This document shows positions 33,368 through 42,415 of a DNA stretch of 43,447 nt, in pieces. The position numbers and the translations under genes are program-made. Under the pieces are notes generated by a model that saw only the letters and a program-made list of their open reading frames with translations, was not told where the DNA came from and made no database searches. Positions within the stretch are counted from its first letter, which is position 1; the number at the start of each line of letters is the position of its first letter. This stretch comes from a virus, in IMG/VR virus record IMGVR_UViG_3300032238_001356, positions 1-43,447 of that record; one strand, written 5' to 3'.

Positions 33368-34771
33368 ATGCTTAACCCATTTTTTCTTCAAGGTTCTAAA
33401 GGGGAACAAAATTTAATTCAAGACCTTATTAATGAGCAATTGAAGATCTATGGTGTTGAAGTTCATTATATGCCTAGAAGATTCCTTACTACAAAGACAG
33501 TAATAAGAGAAGTAATAGAATCTTCCTTTAGAGATGCATATCCAATAGAAGCTTATATTGAAAATTATAATGGATATGAAGGACCAGGAACAATACTTTC
33601 AAAATTTGGAATTCAAGATATCGATACTCTAACCTTGGTAATATCTAGGGATAGATATGAAACTTATATGGCTCCATTAATGAGATATCAGAATATTCCA
33701 AATTTGGAATTAATTGATAGACCAAAAGAAGGAGATTTAATTTATTTTCCATTAGGAGATAGATTATTTGAAATTAAATATGTTGAACATGAGCAACCAT
33801 TCTATCAATTAAATAAAAATTACGTTTACGTTCTAACTTGCGAACTCTTTAGATACTCCAATGAGGATGTGGACACTACAGTCGATTACATCGACGATAA
33901 TGTAAAAGACCAGGGTTATATCGAAACTCTACATCTAGTGGGTTCCGGGTCCACTGCCCATGCTTATACGGGGTTGGTAGATGGAGCAGTGTATAGGATT
34001 AATATTACAAATAGAGGTAGTGACTATACAGAAATTCCAAAAATTGTATTTGAAAAATCTCCTTTAGATGGAGGAACTGCTGAAGGAGAAGCAGTAATGA
34101 TTGATGGTTTGGTTTCTTGTAATGGAGTGGTTTCATTAAAAGTTCAATCAGTTGTAATCACAAATCCGGGATATGGATATACTGTTGCTCCAAAAGTAAT
34201 TTCTATTGGTGGAGGAAATGATTCCAAAGGATTTTCTGCCGAAGCTTTAATCGGAAATGGTGTGGTTGGAGTAGTTACTATATCTGATGGCGGATCAGGA
34301 TATATTAAGAATAGTCCACCTTCAGTTTCATTTACTAATGAAACTTTTGGTGATGGTGGATTAAATGCTTCTGGAATTTCTTCAGTAAGTGTTGCATCTA
34401 CAGTATATGCAATTAACATGACCAATAGAGGAAAAGAATACCTTGCACCACCAACAATTGTTATTGGAAATCCAGTTCTTGTTGGTTCAGGAAATTATGA
34501 AAATAATGAATATATTATTGGATCTACAAGTGGAGCATCTGCTAAAGTAAATAGTTGGAATAAGGTAACTAAGATTCTTACAATTACAAAACCAAATGGA
34601 GCATTTGTTCCTGGAGAAACAATTACAGGACAAAACTCTGAAGCTTCTTATAAGTTATCTTCTACAGAAGAATTTGATAAAACCGATACTTATTCTGAAA
34701 ATGAAGAAATTCAGATTGAATCAAATAAAATTATGGATTTTTCAGAAAAAAATCCATTTGGAAATCCATAA
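33368..34771 (+). CDS. gp14: Neck protein gp14 with C-terminal GGxGY repeat extension
   Basis: Residues 1-170 match T4 gp14: VEVHYMPRRFLT, YNGYEGPGTILSKFGIQD, then KEGDLIYFPLGDRLFEIKYV and PFYQL. T4 gp14 is 256 residues; this one is 467. The surplus (about 205-375) is a run of repeats: INITNRGSDYTEIPKIVF, VVITNPGYGYTVAPKVISI, ISDGGSGYIKNSPPSVSF (GGSGY at 308-312) and INMTNRGKEYLAPPTIVI. These are the same modules as in gp8 and the giant proteins. Residues after 390 have a GE-rich SGASAKV...GETITGQ motif common in phage beta domains. Gp14 is part of the head-tail connector (known for T4). Confidence 0.92.
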   Translation: MLNPFFLQGSKGEQNLIQDLINEQLKIYGVEVHYMPRRFLTTKTVIREVIESSFRDAYPIEAYIENYNGYEGPGTILSKFGIQDIDTLTLVISRDRYETYMAPLMRYQNIPNLELIDRPKEGDLIYFPLGDRLFEIKYVEHEQPFYQLNKNYVYVLTCELFRYSNEDVDTTVDYIDDNVKDQGYIETLHLVGSGSTAHAYTGLVDGAVYRINITNRGSDYTEIPKIVFEKSPLDGGTAEGEAVMIDGLVSCNGVVSLKVQSVVITNPGYGYTVAPKVISIGGGNDSKGFSAEALIGNGVVGVVTISDGGSGYIKNSPPSVSFTNETFGDGGLNASGISSVSVASTVYAINMTNRGKEYLAPPTIVIGNPVLVGSGNYENNEYIIGSTSGASAKVNSWNKVTKILTITKPNGAFVPGETITGQNSEASYKLSSTEEFDKTDTYSENEEIQIESNKIMDFSEKNPFGNP

Positions 34772-34776
34772 ACTTG

Positions 34777-34790
34777 TTAAATAGTAAATA
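34777..34790 (+). promoter_or_regulatory. Possible late promoter region before gp15
   Basis: TTAAATA and GTAAATA occur in tandem, 15 bases before ATG 34806. Both keep the TAAATA part of the late core but lack the usual first bases, so this is a weaker call than the four clear late promoters. Confidence 0.4.
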
Positions 34791-34805
34791 ACAGAATTTT
34801 AAAAA

Positions 34806-35813
34806 ATGTTTGAGTATTTTTATAACGAAATTTTTAGAAGAACCATCATTGGATTTGGTAATCTTTTCAATGGTATTGTAATTAAGAAATTTGATGATTC
34901 TGGAAATGTAGTTTCCGAATCTAAAGTACCAATTGCTTATGGTCCTATTCAGAAATTTCTTGCAAGATTGGAGCAATCTCCAGATCTTAATAAACCAATT
35001 CAAATATCTTTACCAAGAATTTCATTTGAATTTGTTGGTCTAAATTATGATGTTACAAGAAAATTAACTCAAACTCAAACATTTTTAACATCTTCATCTA
35101 CAGATAAAACTCAACCCAAAAAAGCATATCTTCCAGTTCCATATAATATGGATTTTGAATTAAATGTAATGACTGTTTATAATGATGATATGCTTCAAAT
35201 TATTGAACAAATTTTACCATACTTCCAACCAGCATACACATTAACAGTTAATTTAGTTGAACAAATTGGAGAAAAAAGAGATATTCCTATTACATTAAAC
35301 TCAATTAGTATGGAAGATACTTATGAAGGAAATTTTGATACTAGGAGGGCATTAATTTATACTTTAAGATTTACTGCTAAAACATATCTTTTTGGACCTA
35401 TTGCATCTTCTGGTGTTGCAAACGATATCATCAAAAAAGTTTCTATTGGTCTTGTCGAAGGGGGAGTTTCAACTTCACCAAAAAGAGATCTTGTTTATAC
35501 AACAGAACCAACAGCAACAAAAAATTATACTGGTACGGTTACAACTTCCATCGCAGAAAATATTGAGTTAAATACGACAAAATTTGCTGTTGCAAATGCT
35601 ACAACAATTCCTATCAAGTCATATATTACTATTGATGATGAGACTATGAGGGTTGTTTCAAAAGATGGAAATTCTATTTCAGTGGAAAGAGGTTCTTATG
35701 GAACAAAAATAACTGAACATGTTAGTGGAACAGATTTGTATAAAGTTACCGAAGAAGATAATAGTCTAATTCAATTTGGAGATGATTTTGGATTTAATGG
35801 TAGTACAGTGTAA
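34806..35813 (+). CDS. gp15: Tail terminator / sheath stabiliser gp15 with C-terminal RG module
   Basis: The N-terminus MFEYFYNEIFRRTIIGFGNL parallels T4 gp15 (MFGYFYNSSFRRY...). DDMLQIIEQILPYFQPAYTL is nearly identical to the T4 segment DDMFQIVEQILPYFQP. Gp15 caps the tail tube and sheath before head joining (known for T4, 272 aa). The 335-residue length is explained by a C-terminal addition (about 256-320) with IKSYITIDDETMRVV, then SVERGSYGTKITEHVSGTDL (Arg295). This dE..V..RG.yGT..H module is also present in the two giant proteins. gp16 follows after 5 bases. Confidence 0.92.
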   Translation: MFEYFYNEIFRRTIIGFGNLFNGIVIKKFDDSGNVVSESKVPIAYGPIQKFLARLEQSPDLNKPIQISLPRISFEFVGLNYDVTRKLTQTQTFLTSSSTDKTQPKKAYLPVPYNMDFELNVMTVYNDDMLQIIEQILPYFQPAYTLTVNLVEQIGEKRDIPITLNSISMEDTYEGNFDTRRALIYTLRFTAKTYLFGPIASSGVANDIIKKVSIGLVEGGVSTSPKRDLVYTTEPTATKNYTGTVTTSIAENIELNTTKFAVANATTIPIKSYITIDDETMRVVSKDGNSISVERGSYGTKITEHVSGTDLYKVTEEDNSLIQFGDDFGFNGSTV

Positions 35814-35818
35814 ATATT

Positions 35819-36247
35819 ATGGACAAAAACTTTAGTGAATTGAATAATGCGTTTAGCGTAGAAGCAGATATTGTTCCAATATCAAAAGATTCTGAAATTG
35901 CTAATAATAAAATTGAAGAACTAAAAAGTGCTTCAAATGAAATTAAAAAAGATTATGAATATACAAGAGGAAATTTATATTCTTTAATTGAAAAAGGTCA
36001 AGAAGCTGTAAATGGAATTTTAGAACTTGCTCAAGATGATGGACAACCAAGAGCTTATGAAGTTGCTGGTCAATTAATAAAAAATGTTGCCGATGTAACT
36101 GATAAATTGATTGATCTCCAAAAGAAATTAAAGGATATGGATGAGTCTTCATCTTTTAAAGGTCCAACTACTGTTAATAATGCATTGTTTGTGGGGTCAA
36201 CTGCAGAATTAGCAAAATTTTTAAAAAGCCAAGGAAATAAAGACTAA
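35819..36247 (+). CDS. gp16: Small terminase subunit gp16
   Basis: The 142-residue product (T4 gp16: 164) has two central helices, EIKKDYEYTRGNLYSLIEKG and QPRAYEVAGQLIKNVADVTD, then KLIDLQKKLKDM, the coiled-coil hairpin of small terminases. The C-terminus contains NNALFVGSTAELAKFLKSQ, like the T4 segment ATVFMGSPTEL. Gp16 forms a ring that recognises DNA and stimulates the gp17 motor (known for T4). Unlike T4, it is separated from gene 17 by a 2.2-kb gene. TAAATA overlaps the upstream stop, 2 bases before the ATG. Confidence 0.9.
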   Translation: MDKNFSELNNAFSVEADIVPISKDSEIANNKIEELKSASNEIKKDYEYTRGNLYSLIEKGQEAVNGILELAQDDGQPRAYEVAGQLIKNVADVTDKLIDLQKKLKDMDESSSFKGPTTVNNALFVGSTAELAKFLKSQGNKD

Positions 36248-36282
36248 TTATTCTAAATAATACAGAATAATAAAATATTTTC

Positions 36283-38442
36283 GTGCATAAGATAAAATCC
36301 CACAAATCAGTTGAACAAATTGCAAAGAAGCATCGCTTAGATGTTTCTTTCATAAAAACTCAACTTAAAATGGGAGTACCTATTGAGCATGAGCATACTG
36401 GAGATAAAGATCTTGCAACAGATATTGCTCTTCAGCATTTGGACGAAATTCCAGATTATTATACTCGTTTAAAAAAAATGGAAACATCCGCAAAAAAAGA
36501 ACATAAAAAGTTCAAGGATGTAAAAGAATATGCTGAAGCCGAAAGTAATTTGGTTGATGATATGGATTCGTCAATGATGAAACATGCTGTGCATTCTATT
36601 CATGTTGAACATGATAAAAGATATTGTCCAAAATGCAAAGAAGTTCAGTTGAGAAGTGAATGTAAATATGGTCAAAGATATTGGGATATGTTTTCTTTAC
36701 CAGGCAAATTAAAAGAAGAAACTAAATCTGGTGATGAGGGTTTACATGATTGGTTTAATAAGTCAAAATCATCTGATGGAAAAAGTGGTTGGGTTCAACT
36801 AGGCGGAAAATGGGCAGGTAAACCTTGTGCTAGGCAGCCGAACCAAACTTCCACACCAAAATGCGGAAGTTCCAAGATAGCAGCAAACCTTTCTCCAGAA
36901 GAGGAAGAAAGGGCAAGAAAAAGAAAGAATCGCTTAGATCCAAACCAAACACAAAAAACTGGTGCAGCAAAACCAACTAACGTAAGAACTGAAGAAATGG
37001 ATTTACAAGAAGTCAAAGACAATCCAAGTAAAGGAAGCGGTAAAAAAGACGCTTGTTATAATAAGGTAAAGTCAAGATATGATGTATGGCCAAGTGCATA
37101 TGCTTCTGGAGCACTGGTTAAGTGTCGCAAAGTTGGTGCTGCAAACTGGGGAACTAAATCGGAGGAAACTATGCACGAAGAAGAAAGATATTGTCCTCTT
37201 TGCGATAAAAGAGAAACTCGTTCAGAATGTTCTTATGGTGGTAAAACATGGGATAAAGTCTCAGTAAAGGATCATGAGTATTCAATGGCTCGTTCTGAAC
37301 TTGATACTTTGATAAAAGCAGCAGAAAGAATTAAATCTAAAGTTGGTAAAGGTGAAGGTAGCTTAGAAGCATGGGTTCAATCAAAAATTACTAAAGCAGC
37401 AGATTATATTGATACTGCAGCAGATTATATCAATAGTGGAGAAATGGAAGAGGCAACAAGTCCATCCCAGCAGGCAGCAATTGCAATCAATATGAAAAAA
37501 AGAGGTGTAAAACCAAAAAATGAAGAAAAACTTGTAGATAAAATTTTAGGAGAACTGCAAGAAGAAGATCCTTGCTGGAAAGGATATACCCAAGTTGGAA
37601 TGAAAAAGAAAGGTGGTAAAGAAGTTCCTAATTGCGTTTCCTCAAATGGAGCAAAAGGATATAAAAAAGAAGATGTAACAATTGAAGACGCTAACGGAAA
37701 TATATTTGCGGAAGTAGTTGATATTATCAAACCAGAACCAATTAAGGGATTTAAATCTCAAGTAGAAGAAGCAACTCGTCTTCAGGCAGAAACTGGTAAT
37801 ATTATCTCAGTTATTTTGAGTTGGAGAGGAAAAACTTATTGCGTGAAGATGTTCTTCCCTCAAGTCAATACTCCATCTAAAAAAGATGTAAGTGATGAGA
37901 TTAATAAAATTTATCCCAATGCAAGAGTTCTTCAATATGAGATCTCAAATATTTGCCCTGGACAACCATTGATTCAAGTTTTAAATAGTAGATCAAAAAA
38001 TTATCTTATTACTAATAAAACAATTGGCGAAGAAACTGCTGTTGAAGACAAACCAGTTACAAAAGAAGAAAAAAGAAAAGTTAAATTGATGCAAAAACTT
38101 GCAAGATTGAAAGCAGCGGCAAAAGCACCTGCAATAGTTTCTGATATTGCAACAAAAGAAGAAGTAGAAATTAAAGAGACTGCAGCATGGCAGAGAAAAG
38201 AGGGAAAGAATCCTGAGGGTGGACTAAACAAAAAAGGAATTGCTTCTTACCGCAGAGAACATCCTGGATCACACCTTTCACTTGCGGTTACAACAAAACC
38301 ATCAAAATTAAAACCAGGATCAAAAGCAGCAAATAGAAGAAAATCTTTCTGTGCTCGTATGGGCGGAATGCCTGGTCCAATGAAAGATGAAAAAGGTCGT
38401 CCAACAAGAAAAGCACTTTCATTGAGAAAGTGGAATTGCTAA
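36283..38442 (+). CDS. Chained small-domain protein between gp16 and gp17 (719 aa)
   Basis: Starts at GTG. The N-terminal 65 residues (KSVEQIAKKHRL; MGVPIEHEHTGDKDLATDIA; DEIPDYYTRLKKME) are DUF5661-like. Then come CPKC (Cys115/118) with Cys127, the block GLHDWFN...GWVQLGGKWAGKPC, and KKDACYNKVKSRYDVWPSAY with ASGALVKCRK. A second copy of the Cys motif follows (Cys304/307/316), then a helical HEYSMARSELDTL domain, PCWKGYTQVGMKKKGG (Cys431) and a beta domain. The last 90 residues (AAWQRKEGKNPEGG...ARMGGMPGP...GRPTRKALSLRKWNC) are DUF6321-like. These elements occur as separate short domains in other viruses, from memory. The protein is Lys-rich with many Cys, and nucleic-acid or scaffold binding is possible. 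Domain numbers are from memory. Confidence 0.75.
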   Translation: MHKIKSHKSVEQIAKKHRLDVSFIKTQLKMGVPIEHEHTGDKDLATDIALQHLDEIPDYYTRLKKMETSAKKEHKKFKDVKEYAEAESNLVDDMDSSMMKHAVHSIHVEHDKRYCPKCKEVQLRSECKYGQRYWDMFSLPGKLKEETKSGDEGLHDWFNKSKSSDGKSGWVQLGGKWAGKPCARQPNQTSTPKCGSSKIAANLSPEEEERARKRKNRLDPNQTQKTGAAKPTNVRTEEMDLQEVKDNPSKGSGKKDACYNKVKSRYDVWPSAYASGALVKCRKVGAANWGTKSEETMHEEERYCPLCDKRETRSECSYGGKTWDKVSVKDHEYSMARSELDTLIKAAERIKSKVGKGEGSLEAWVQSKITKAADYIDTAADYINSGEMEEATSPSQQAAIAINMKKRGVKPKNEEKLVDKILGELQEEDPCWKGYTQVGMKKKGGKEVPNCVSSNGAKGYKKEDVTIEDANGNIFAEVVDIIKPEPIKGFKSQVEEATRLQAETGNIISVILSWRGKTYCVKMFFPQVNTPSKKDVSDEINKIYPNARVLQYEISNICPGQPLIQVLNSRSKNYLITNKTIGEETAVEDKPVTKEEKRKVKLMQKLARLKAAAKAPAIVSDIATKEEVEIKETAAWQRKEGKNPEGGLNKKGIASYRREHPGSHLSLAVTTKPSKLKPGSKAANRRKSFCARMGGMPGPMKDEKGRPTRKALSLRKWNC

Positions 38443-38459
38443 TATAAGGAGTTATTATA

Positions 38460-40106
38460 ATGTCTGATGATGTATATCTTGGTAATCCTAATTTAAAAAA
38501 AGCTAATACTCAGATTGAATTTACTGAGGATCAAATTGTAGAATTTTTAAAGTGCAAGGATGATCCCGTTTATTTTGCAAAAAATTATATTAAAATTGTT
38601 ACTCTTGATCATGGATTACAACCTTTTAAGATGTATCCATTTCAAGAGAAATTAATTAATAATTTTCATAATAATAGATTTAATATATGCAAAATGCCTC
38701 GTCAAACAGGTAAATCTACAACTTGCATATCTTATCTTCTACATTATGCAGTTTTTAATGATAACGTAAATATTGCAGTTCTTGCAAACAAAGCATCAAC
38801 TGCTAGGGATTTACTTGGAAGATTACAACTTGCTTACGAAAACTTGCCTAAGTGGATGCAGCAAGGTATCCTATCTTGGAATAAGGGATCTTTAGAATTA
38901 GAAAATGGATCAAAAATTTCAGCGAATTCTACTTCTTCATCTGCTGTCCGTGGTGGATCCTACAATATCATCTTTCTTGACGAATTCGCTTTCATCCCAA
39001 ATCACATTGCTGATGACTTCTTTGCCTCTGTTTATCCTACTATATCGTCTGGGCAAAGCACTAAAGTAATTATTGTTTCAACTCCACATGGTATGAATCA
39101 TTTCTACCGAATGTGGCATGATGCAGAACGCGGTAAAAATGAATATGTTCCTACTGATGTTCATTGGTCTGAAGTTCCTGGAAGAGATGAAGCGTGGAAA
39201 ATACAGACAATTTCAAACACAAGTGAACAACAATTCAAAATTGAGTTTGAGTGCGAATTTCTTGGATCTGTAGATACCTTAATTGCACCTAGTAAGCTTA
39301 GATCCCTTGTATATGATCCTCCAAGAAAAACAAATGCGGGATTAGATATATTTTTAGAACCAAGGGAAGATCATGATTATATAATCACAGTTGATGTTGC
39401 GCGTGGAGTGGGGATTGACTACTCTGCATTTGTTGTGATTGATATTACTCAATTTCCCCATTTAGTGTGTGCAAAATATAGGAATAATGAAATTAAACCG
39501 ATGCTATTTCCAAGCATAATTGTTGATGTAGCAAAAAATTATAATAATGCATTTGTATTGTGTGAGGTAAATGATGTTGGAGATCAAGTAGCATCAATAA
39601 TTCATTATGATCTAGAATATAATAATCTTCTAATGTGTTCAATGAGAGGACGTGCTGGACAGATTGTCGGGCAAGGATTTTCTGGTAAAAAGACTCAATT
39701 GGGAGTAAAGATGTCCAAGACTGTAAAAAAAGTTGGATGTCTTAATTTAAAGACTATGATTGAAGAGAGTAAACTTCTTTTCAATGACTACGATATTATT
39801 AGTGAGTTAACCACCTTTATTCAAAAACACAATTCTTTTGAGGCAGAAGAGGGTTGTAATGATGATTTGGCGATGTGCTTAGTCATATATGCTTGGTTAG
39901 TAGCTCAAGAGTATTTTAAAGAACTTACGGATCAAGATGTTAGAAAAAGATTGTATGAAGAACAAAAAAATCAAATAGAACAAGATATGGCTCCTTTTGG
40001 ATTTATATCTGATGGGTTAGATTCTGAAAGTTTTGTTGATCAAGAAGGAGATAGGTGGTTTTCTGATGAATATGGTGATCGTTCTTACATGTGGGACTAT
40101 ATGTAA
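38460..40106 (+). CDS. gp17: Large terminase subunit gp17 (packaging ATPase/nuclease)
   Basis: The 548-residue product (T4: 610) has Walker A PRQTGKST (residues 80-87, Lys85), Walker B IIFLDEFAF (Asp174, Glu175), and the coupling motif VSTPHGM. The C-terminal RNase H-like nuclease has acidic residues Asp312 (ITVDVARG), Glu369 (LCEVNDVGD) and Asp468/Asp469 (CNDDLAM). All catalytic residues expected for a working headful motor are present. It packages DNA through the portal (gp20) using ATP. A good Shine-Dalgarno (AAGGAG) precedes ATG 38460, 17 bases after the stop of the 719-aa gene. Confidence 0.96.
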   Translation: MSDDVYLGNPNLKKANTQIEFTEDQIVEFLKCKDDPVYFAKNYIKIVTLDHGLQPFKMYPFQEKLINNFHNNRFNICKMPRQTGKSTTCISYLLHYAVFNDNVNIAVLANKASTARDLLGRLQLAYENLPKWMQQGILSWNKGSLELENGSKISANSTSSSAVRGGSYNIIFLDEFAFIPNHIADDFFASVYPTISSGQSTKVIIVSTPHGMNHFYRMWHDAERGKNEYVPTDVHWSEVPGRDEAWKIQTISNTSEQQFKIEFECEFLGSVDTLIAPSKLRSLVYDPPRKTNAGLDIFLEPREDHDYIITVDVARGVGIDYSAFVVIDITQFPHLVCAKYRNNEIKPMLFPSIIVDVAKNYNNAFVLCEVNDVGDQVASIIHYDLEYNNLLMCSMRGRAGQIVGQGFSGKKTQLGVKMSKTVKKVGCLNLKTMIEESKLLFNDYDIISELTTFIQKHNSFEAEEGCNDDLAMCLVIYAWLVAQEYFKELTDQDVRKRLYEEQKNQIEQDMAPFGFISDGLDSESFVDQEGDRWFSDEYGDRSYMWDYM

Positions 40107-40116
40107 ATTAAGATTT

Positions 40117-40125
40117 TAATAAATA
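40117..40125 (+). promoter_or_regulatory. T4-type late promoter core before gp18
   Basis: TAATAAATA lies 37 bases before ATG 40163, the same nonamer as upstream of gp25 and gp20. It gives the abundant tail proteins their own start, separate from gp17. Confidence 0.7.
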
Positions 40126-40162
40126 TCTTTAGAGAAACTGAGAACTTCAAGGAGAAAAAAGC

Positions 40163-42415
40163 ATGGCGACTCCTCAATTATCTCCCGGCGTACTTGTTAG
40201 GGAAGTTGACTTAACAGTAGGAAGGGCTGATAACGTATTCGCAAATACAGGTGGAATTTGTGCTCCATTTGTAAAAGGACCTGTTAATCAAGTCGTTGAT
40301 GTAACTAGCGAGCAAGATTTACTTAATGTATTTGGAAAACCAATTTCTAGCGACAGACAATATGAGTGGTGGTTGACTGCATCAGCATTCCTCTCATATG
40401 GTGGAAGACTAAAGGTCGTAAGAATTGATGGCGACTATTTAAAGAACTCAATTGTAGGAACCTACAGCACAGCAGTATCTGTTAAAATTACAAATTATGA
40501 TGAATATAATGAAAATTATCTTGCTAATGATGAGGTAGATTTTTTATATGCATCTAAGAACCCAGGAACTTGGGCAAATGGTCTTAAAATTTGCACAATT
40601 GATAACTATGCAGATCAAAAAATTGGTCTTCAAACTTCAAATCCTAACGGATCTTGGGGTTTAAGAGTTGGGGATGAGATTTTCAAAAATTTAACTAACG
40701 TCTCAATTGCTGGTGCTGGCGCAACCTCATCATTTACAGGAAAACTGAGGGGAATTGTCGTTGGTATCAACAGTGTAACAACTTCTGGTGCAAGTGGTGG
40801 ATCTGTTGATGTAAAACTTATCTCAAGAATTTCTTCAACGGGTGTTGAGACTCCAGTTGATTATATTCAATCAAGTACATATGCATCATTCTTATTGAAT
40901 GATAGTATTGGATTTGCTCATAGTACTGGAGGTGCTATTTCAGTCGGTGTTGGAACCGTTCTATCAAGTACAACAACAACACAAGAAGTATTAGATTGGT
41001 ATAATACTCAAACGTTAGACTTAACGAATGATACAATCTATTGGAAAAATATTGCACCAAAACCAAAAACAACTAGTTATTGTTTAGATAGAGGTGGTAA
41101 AAATGATGAAATTCATGTGGTAGTTGTTGATGACTTGGGAACTATTACTGGAACCAAAGGATCAATCATTGAAAAATTTGTTGGATTATCAAAAGCAACT
41201 GATGCAATTTCTCAAGTAAATTCTCCTGCTAAGAATTGGTACAAAAAATATCTTGCAAATTTCTCATCATTCATTTATGCAGGAACTCCAGATGCTTCTG
41301 GGGCTGTATCTGCTAGATTTGCTGCTGCTGCTGGAATCAGCACTAGTCAAGATTCATTAGTAAATGGTGTATGGAATTCAGAAGCTCAAGGAATTAATTT
41401 TAATGTTATTGGTAACCAATCTTATTCTGTTGGAGATGCTGCAAATCCAACTTGGTCTGGTCTTGATTATGCAGAAGCTGGAGAAATTGGTCAATTTGCT
41501 GCAAGTCTCGGTGCTCTTAACACCGGATATACATTATTTGATAATGAAGATGAGCATGTTGTAGACTATCTAATTGCAGGACCAGGACCAGCAACAGAAG
41601 AAGAATGCCAATCTCATGCAATCAATCTAATAAGTCTTGCTGGACAAAGAAAAGATTGTTTAGCATGTGTATCTCCAAATAGAGCAGTTCTTTTAGGAGA
41701 TGCTGGACCTTTAAATACATATACTCAAACAAATAATATTATCAAATATTATGGTGGAGTTGATATTTCTTCTTCTTATGGGGTGCTTGATAGTGGTTGG
41801 AAGTATACTTATGATAGATTTAATAATCAATTTGTATACATTCCTTGCAACGGAGACGTTGCTGGATTGATGGTTAGAACCAGCATTGAACAATATCCTT
41901 GGTATTCACCTGCTGGACAACAAAGAGGTGTTTTAAACAATGCTATCAAACTAGCATATAATCCATCAAAATCACAAAGAGATCAAATTTATCCTTTAAG
42001 AATTAACCCAATTATTTCTTCACCTGGAGTTGGAATTATTCTCTTTGGGGATAAGACTGCTCTTGGATATGCATCTGCTTTTGATAGAATTAATGTTAGA
42101 AGACTCTTTATTACTCTTAAGAGAGCTCTAACTAAAGCTGCCGAAGCACAACTGTTTGAATTTAACGATTCAATCACAAGAGCAAACTTTGTAAATATTG
42201 TTGAACCATATCTTCGTGATGTACAAGGTAAGAGAGGTGTCTATGATTTCCTCGTAGTTTGCGATGAAAGAAATAATACCCCAGATATCATTGATAACAA
42301 TGAACTGAGGGCTGAGATTTATCTAAAACCAACCAAGTCAATCAACTACGTAACACTTACCTTCGTAGCAACCCGTACAGGTGTTAGCTTTGAAGAAGTC
42401 GTAGGGACTGTTTAA
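40163..42415 (+). CDS. gp18: Tail sheath protein gp18
   Basis: The N-terminus MATPQLSPGVLVREVDLTVG is the sheath handshake strand region. FVKGPVNQVVDVTSEQDLLN and FGKPISSDRQYEWW follow, and the C-terminal conserved half has VYIPCNGDVAGL, YPWYSPAGQQRGVLNNAIKL, INPIISSPGVGIILFGDKTA and FDRINVRRLFITLKRAL. At 750 residues it is longer than T4 gp18 (659). The middle (about 175-290) contains extra low-complexity Ser/Gly/Thr beta sequence on the expected surface domain. The sheath contracts to drive the tube into the host envelope. It has a late promoter, a Shine-Dalgarno (AAGGAG), and a palindrome over its stop. Confidence 0.96.
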   Translation: MATPQLSPGVLVREVDLTVGRADNVFANTGGICAPFVKGPVNQVVDVTSEQDLLNVFGKPISSDRQYEWWLTASAFLSYGGRLKVVRIDGDYLKNSIVGTYSTAVSVKITNYDEYNENYLANDEVDFLYASKNPGTWANGLKICTIDNYADQKIGLQTSNPNGSWGLRVGDEIFKNLTNVSIAGAGATSSFTGKLRGIVVGINSVTTSGASGGSVDVKLISRISSTGVETPVDYIQSSTYASFLLNDSIGFAHSTGGAISVGVGTVLSSTTTTQEVLDWYNTQTLDLTNDTIYWKNIAPKPKTTSYCLDRGGKNDEIHVVVVDDLGTITGTKGSIIEKFVGLSKATDAISQVNSPAKNWYKKYLANFSSFIYAGTPDASGAVSARFAAAAGISTSQDSLVNGVWNSEAQGINFNVIGNQSYSVGDAANPTWSGLDYAEAGEIGQFAASLGALNTGYTLFDNEDEHVVDYLIAGPGPATEEECQSHAINLISLAGQRKDCLACVSPNRAVLLGDAGPLNTYTQTNNIIKYYGGVDISSSYGVLDSGWKYTYDRFNNQFVYIPCNGDVAGLMVRTSIEQYPWYSPAGQQRGVLNNAIKLAYNPSKSQRDQIYPLRINPIISSPGVGIILFGDKTALGYASAFDRINVRRLFITLKRALTKAAEAQLFEFNDSITRANFVNIVEPYLRDVQGKRGVYDFLVVCDERNNTPDIIDNNELRAEIYLKPTKSINYVTLTFVATRTGVSFEEVVGTV

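Noticed and set aside
35809-35816. TGTAAATA as a late promoter for gp16
   Set aside because: It ends 2 bases before ATG 35819, too close for a promoter of that gene unless a start further downstream is used.
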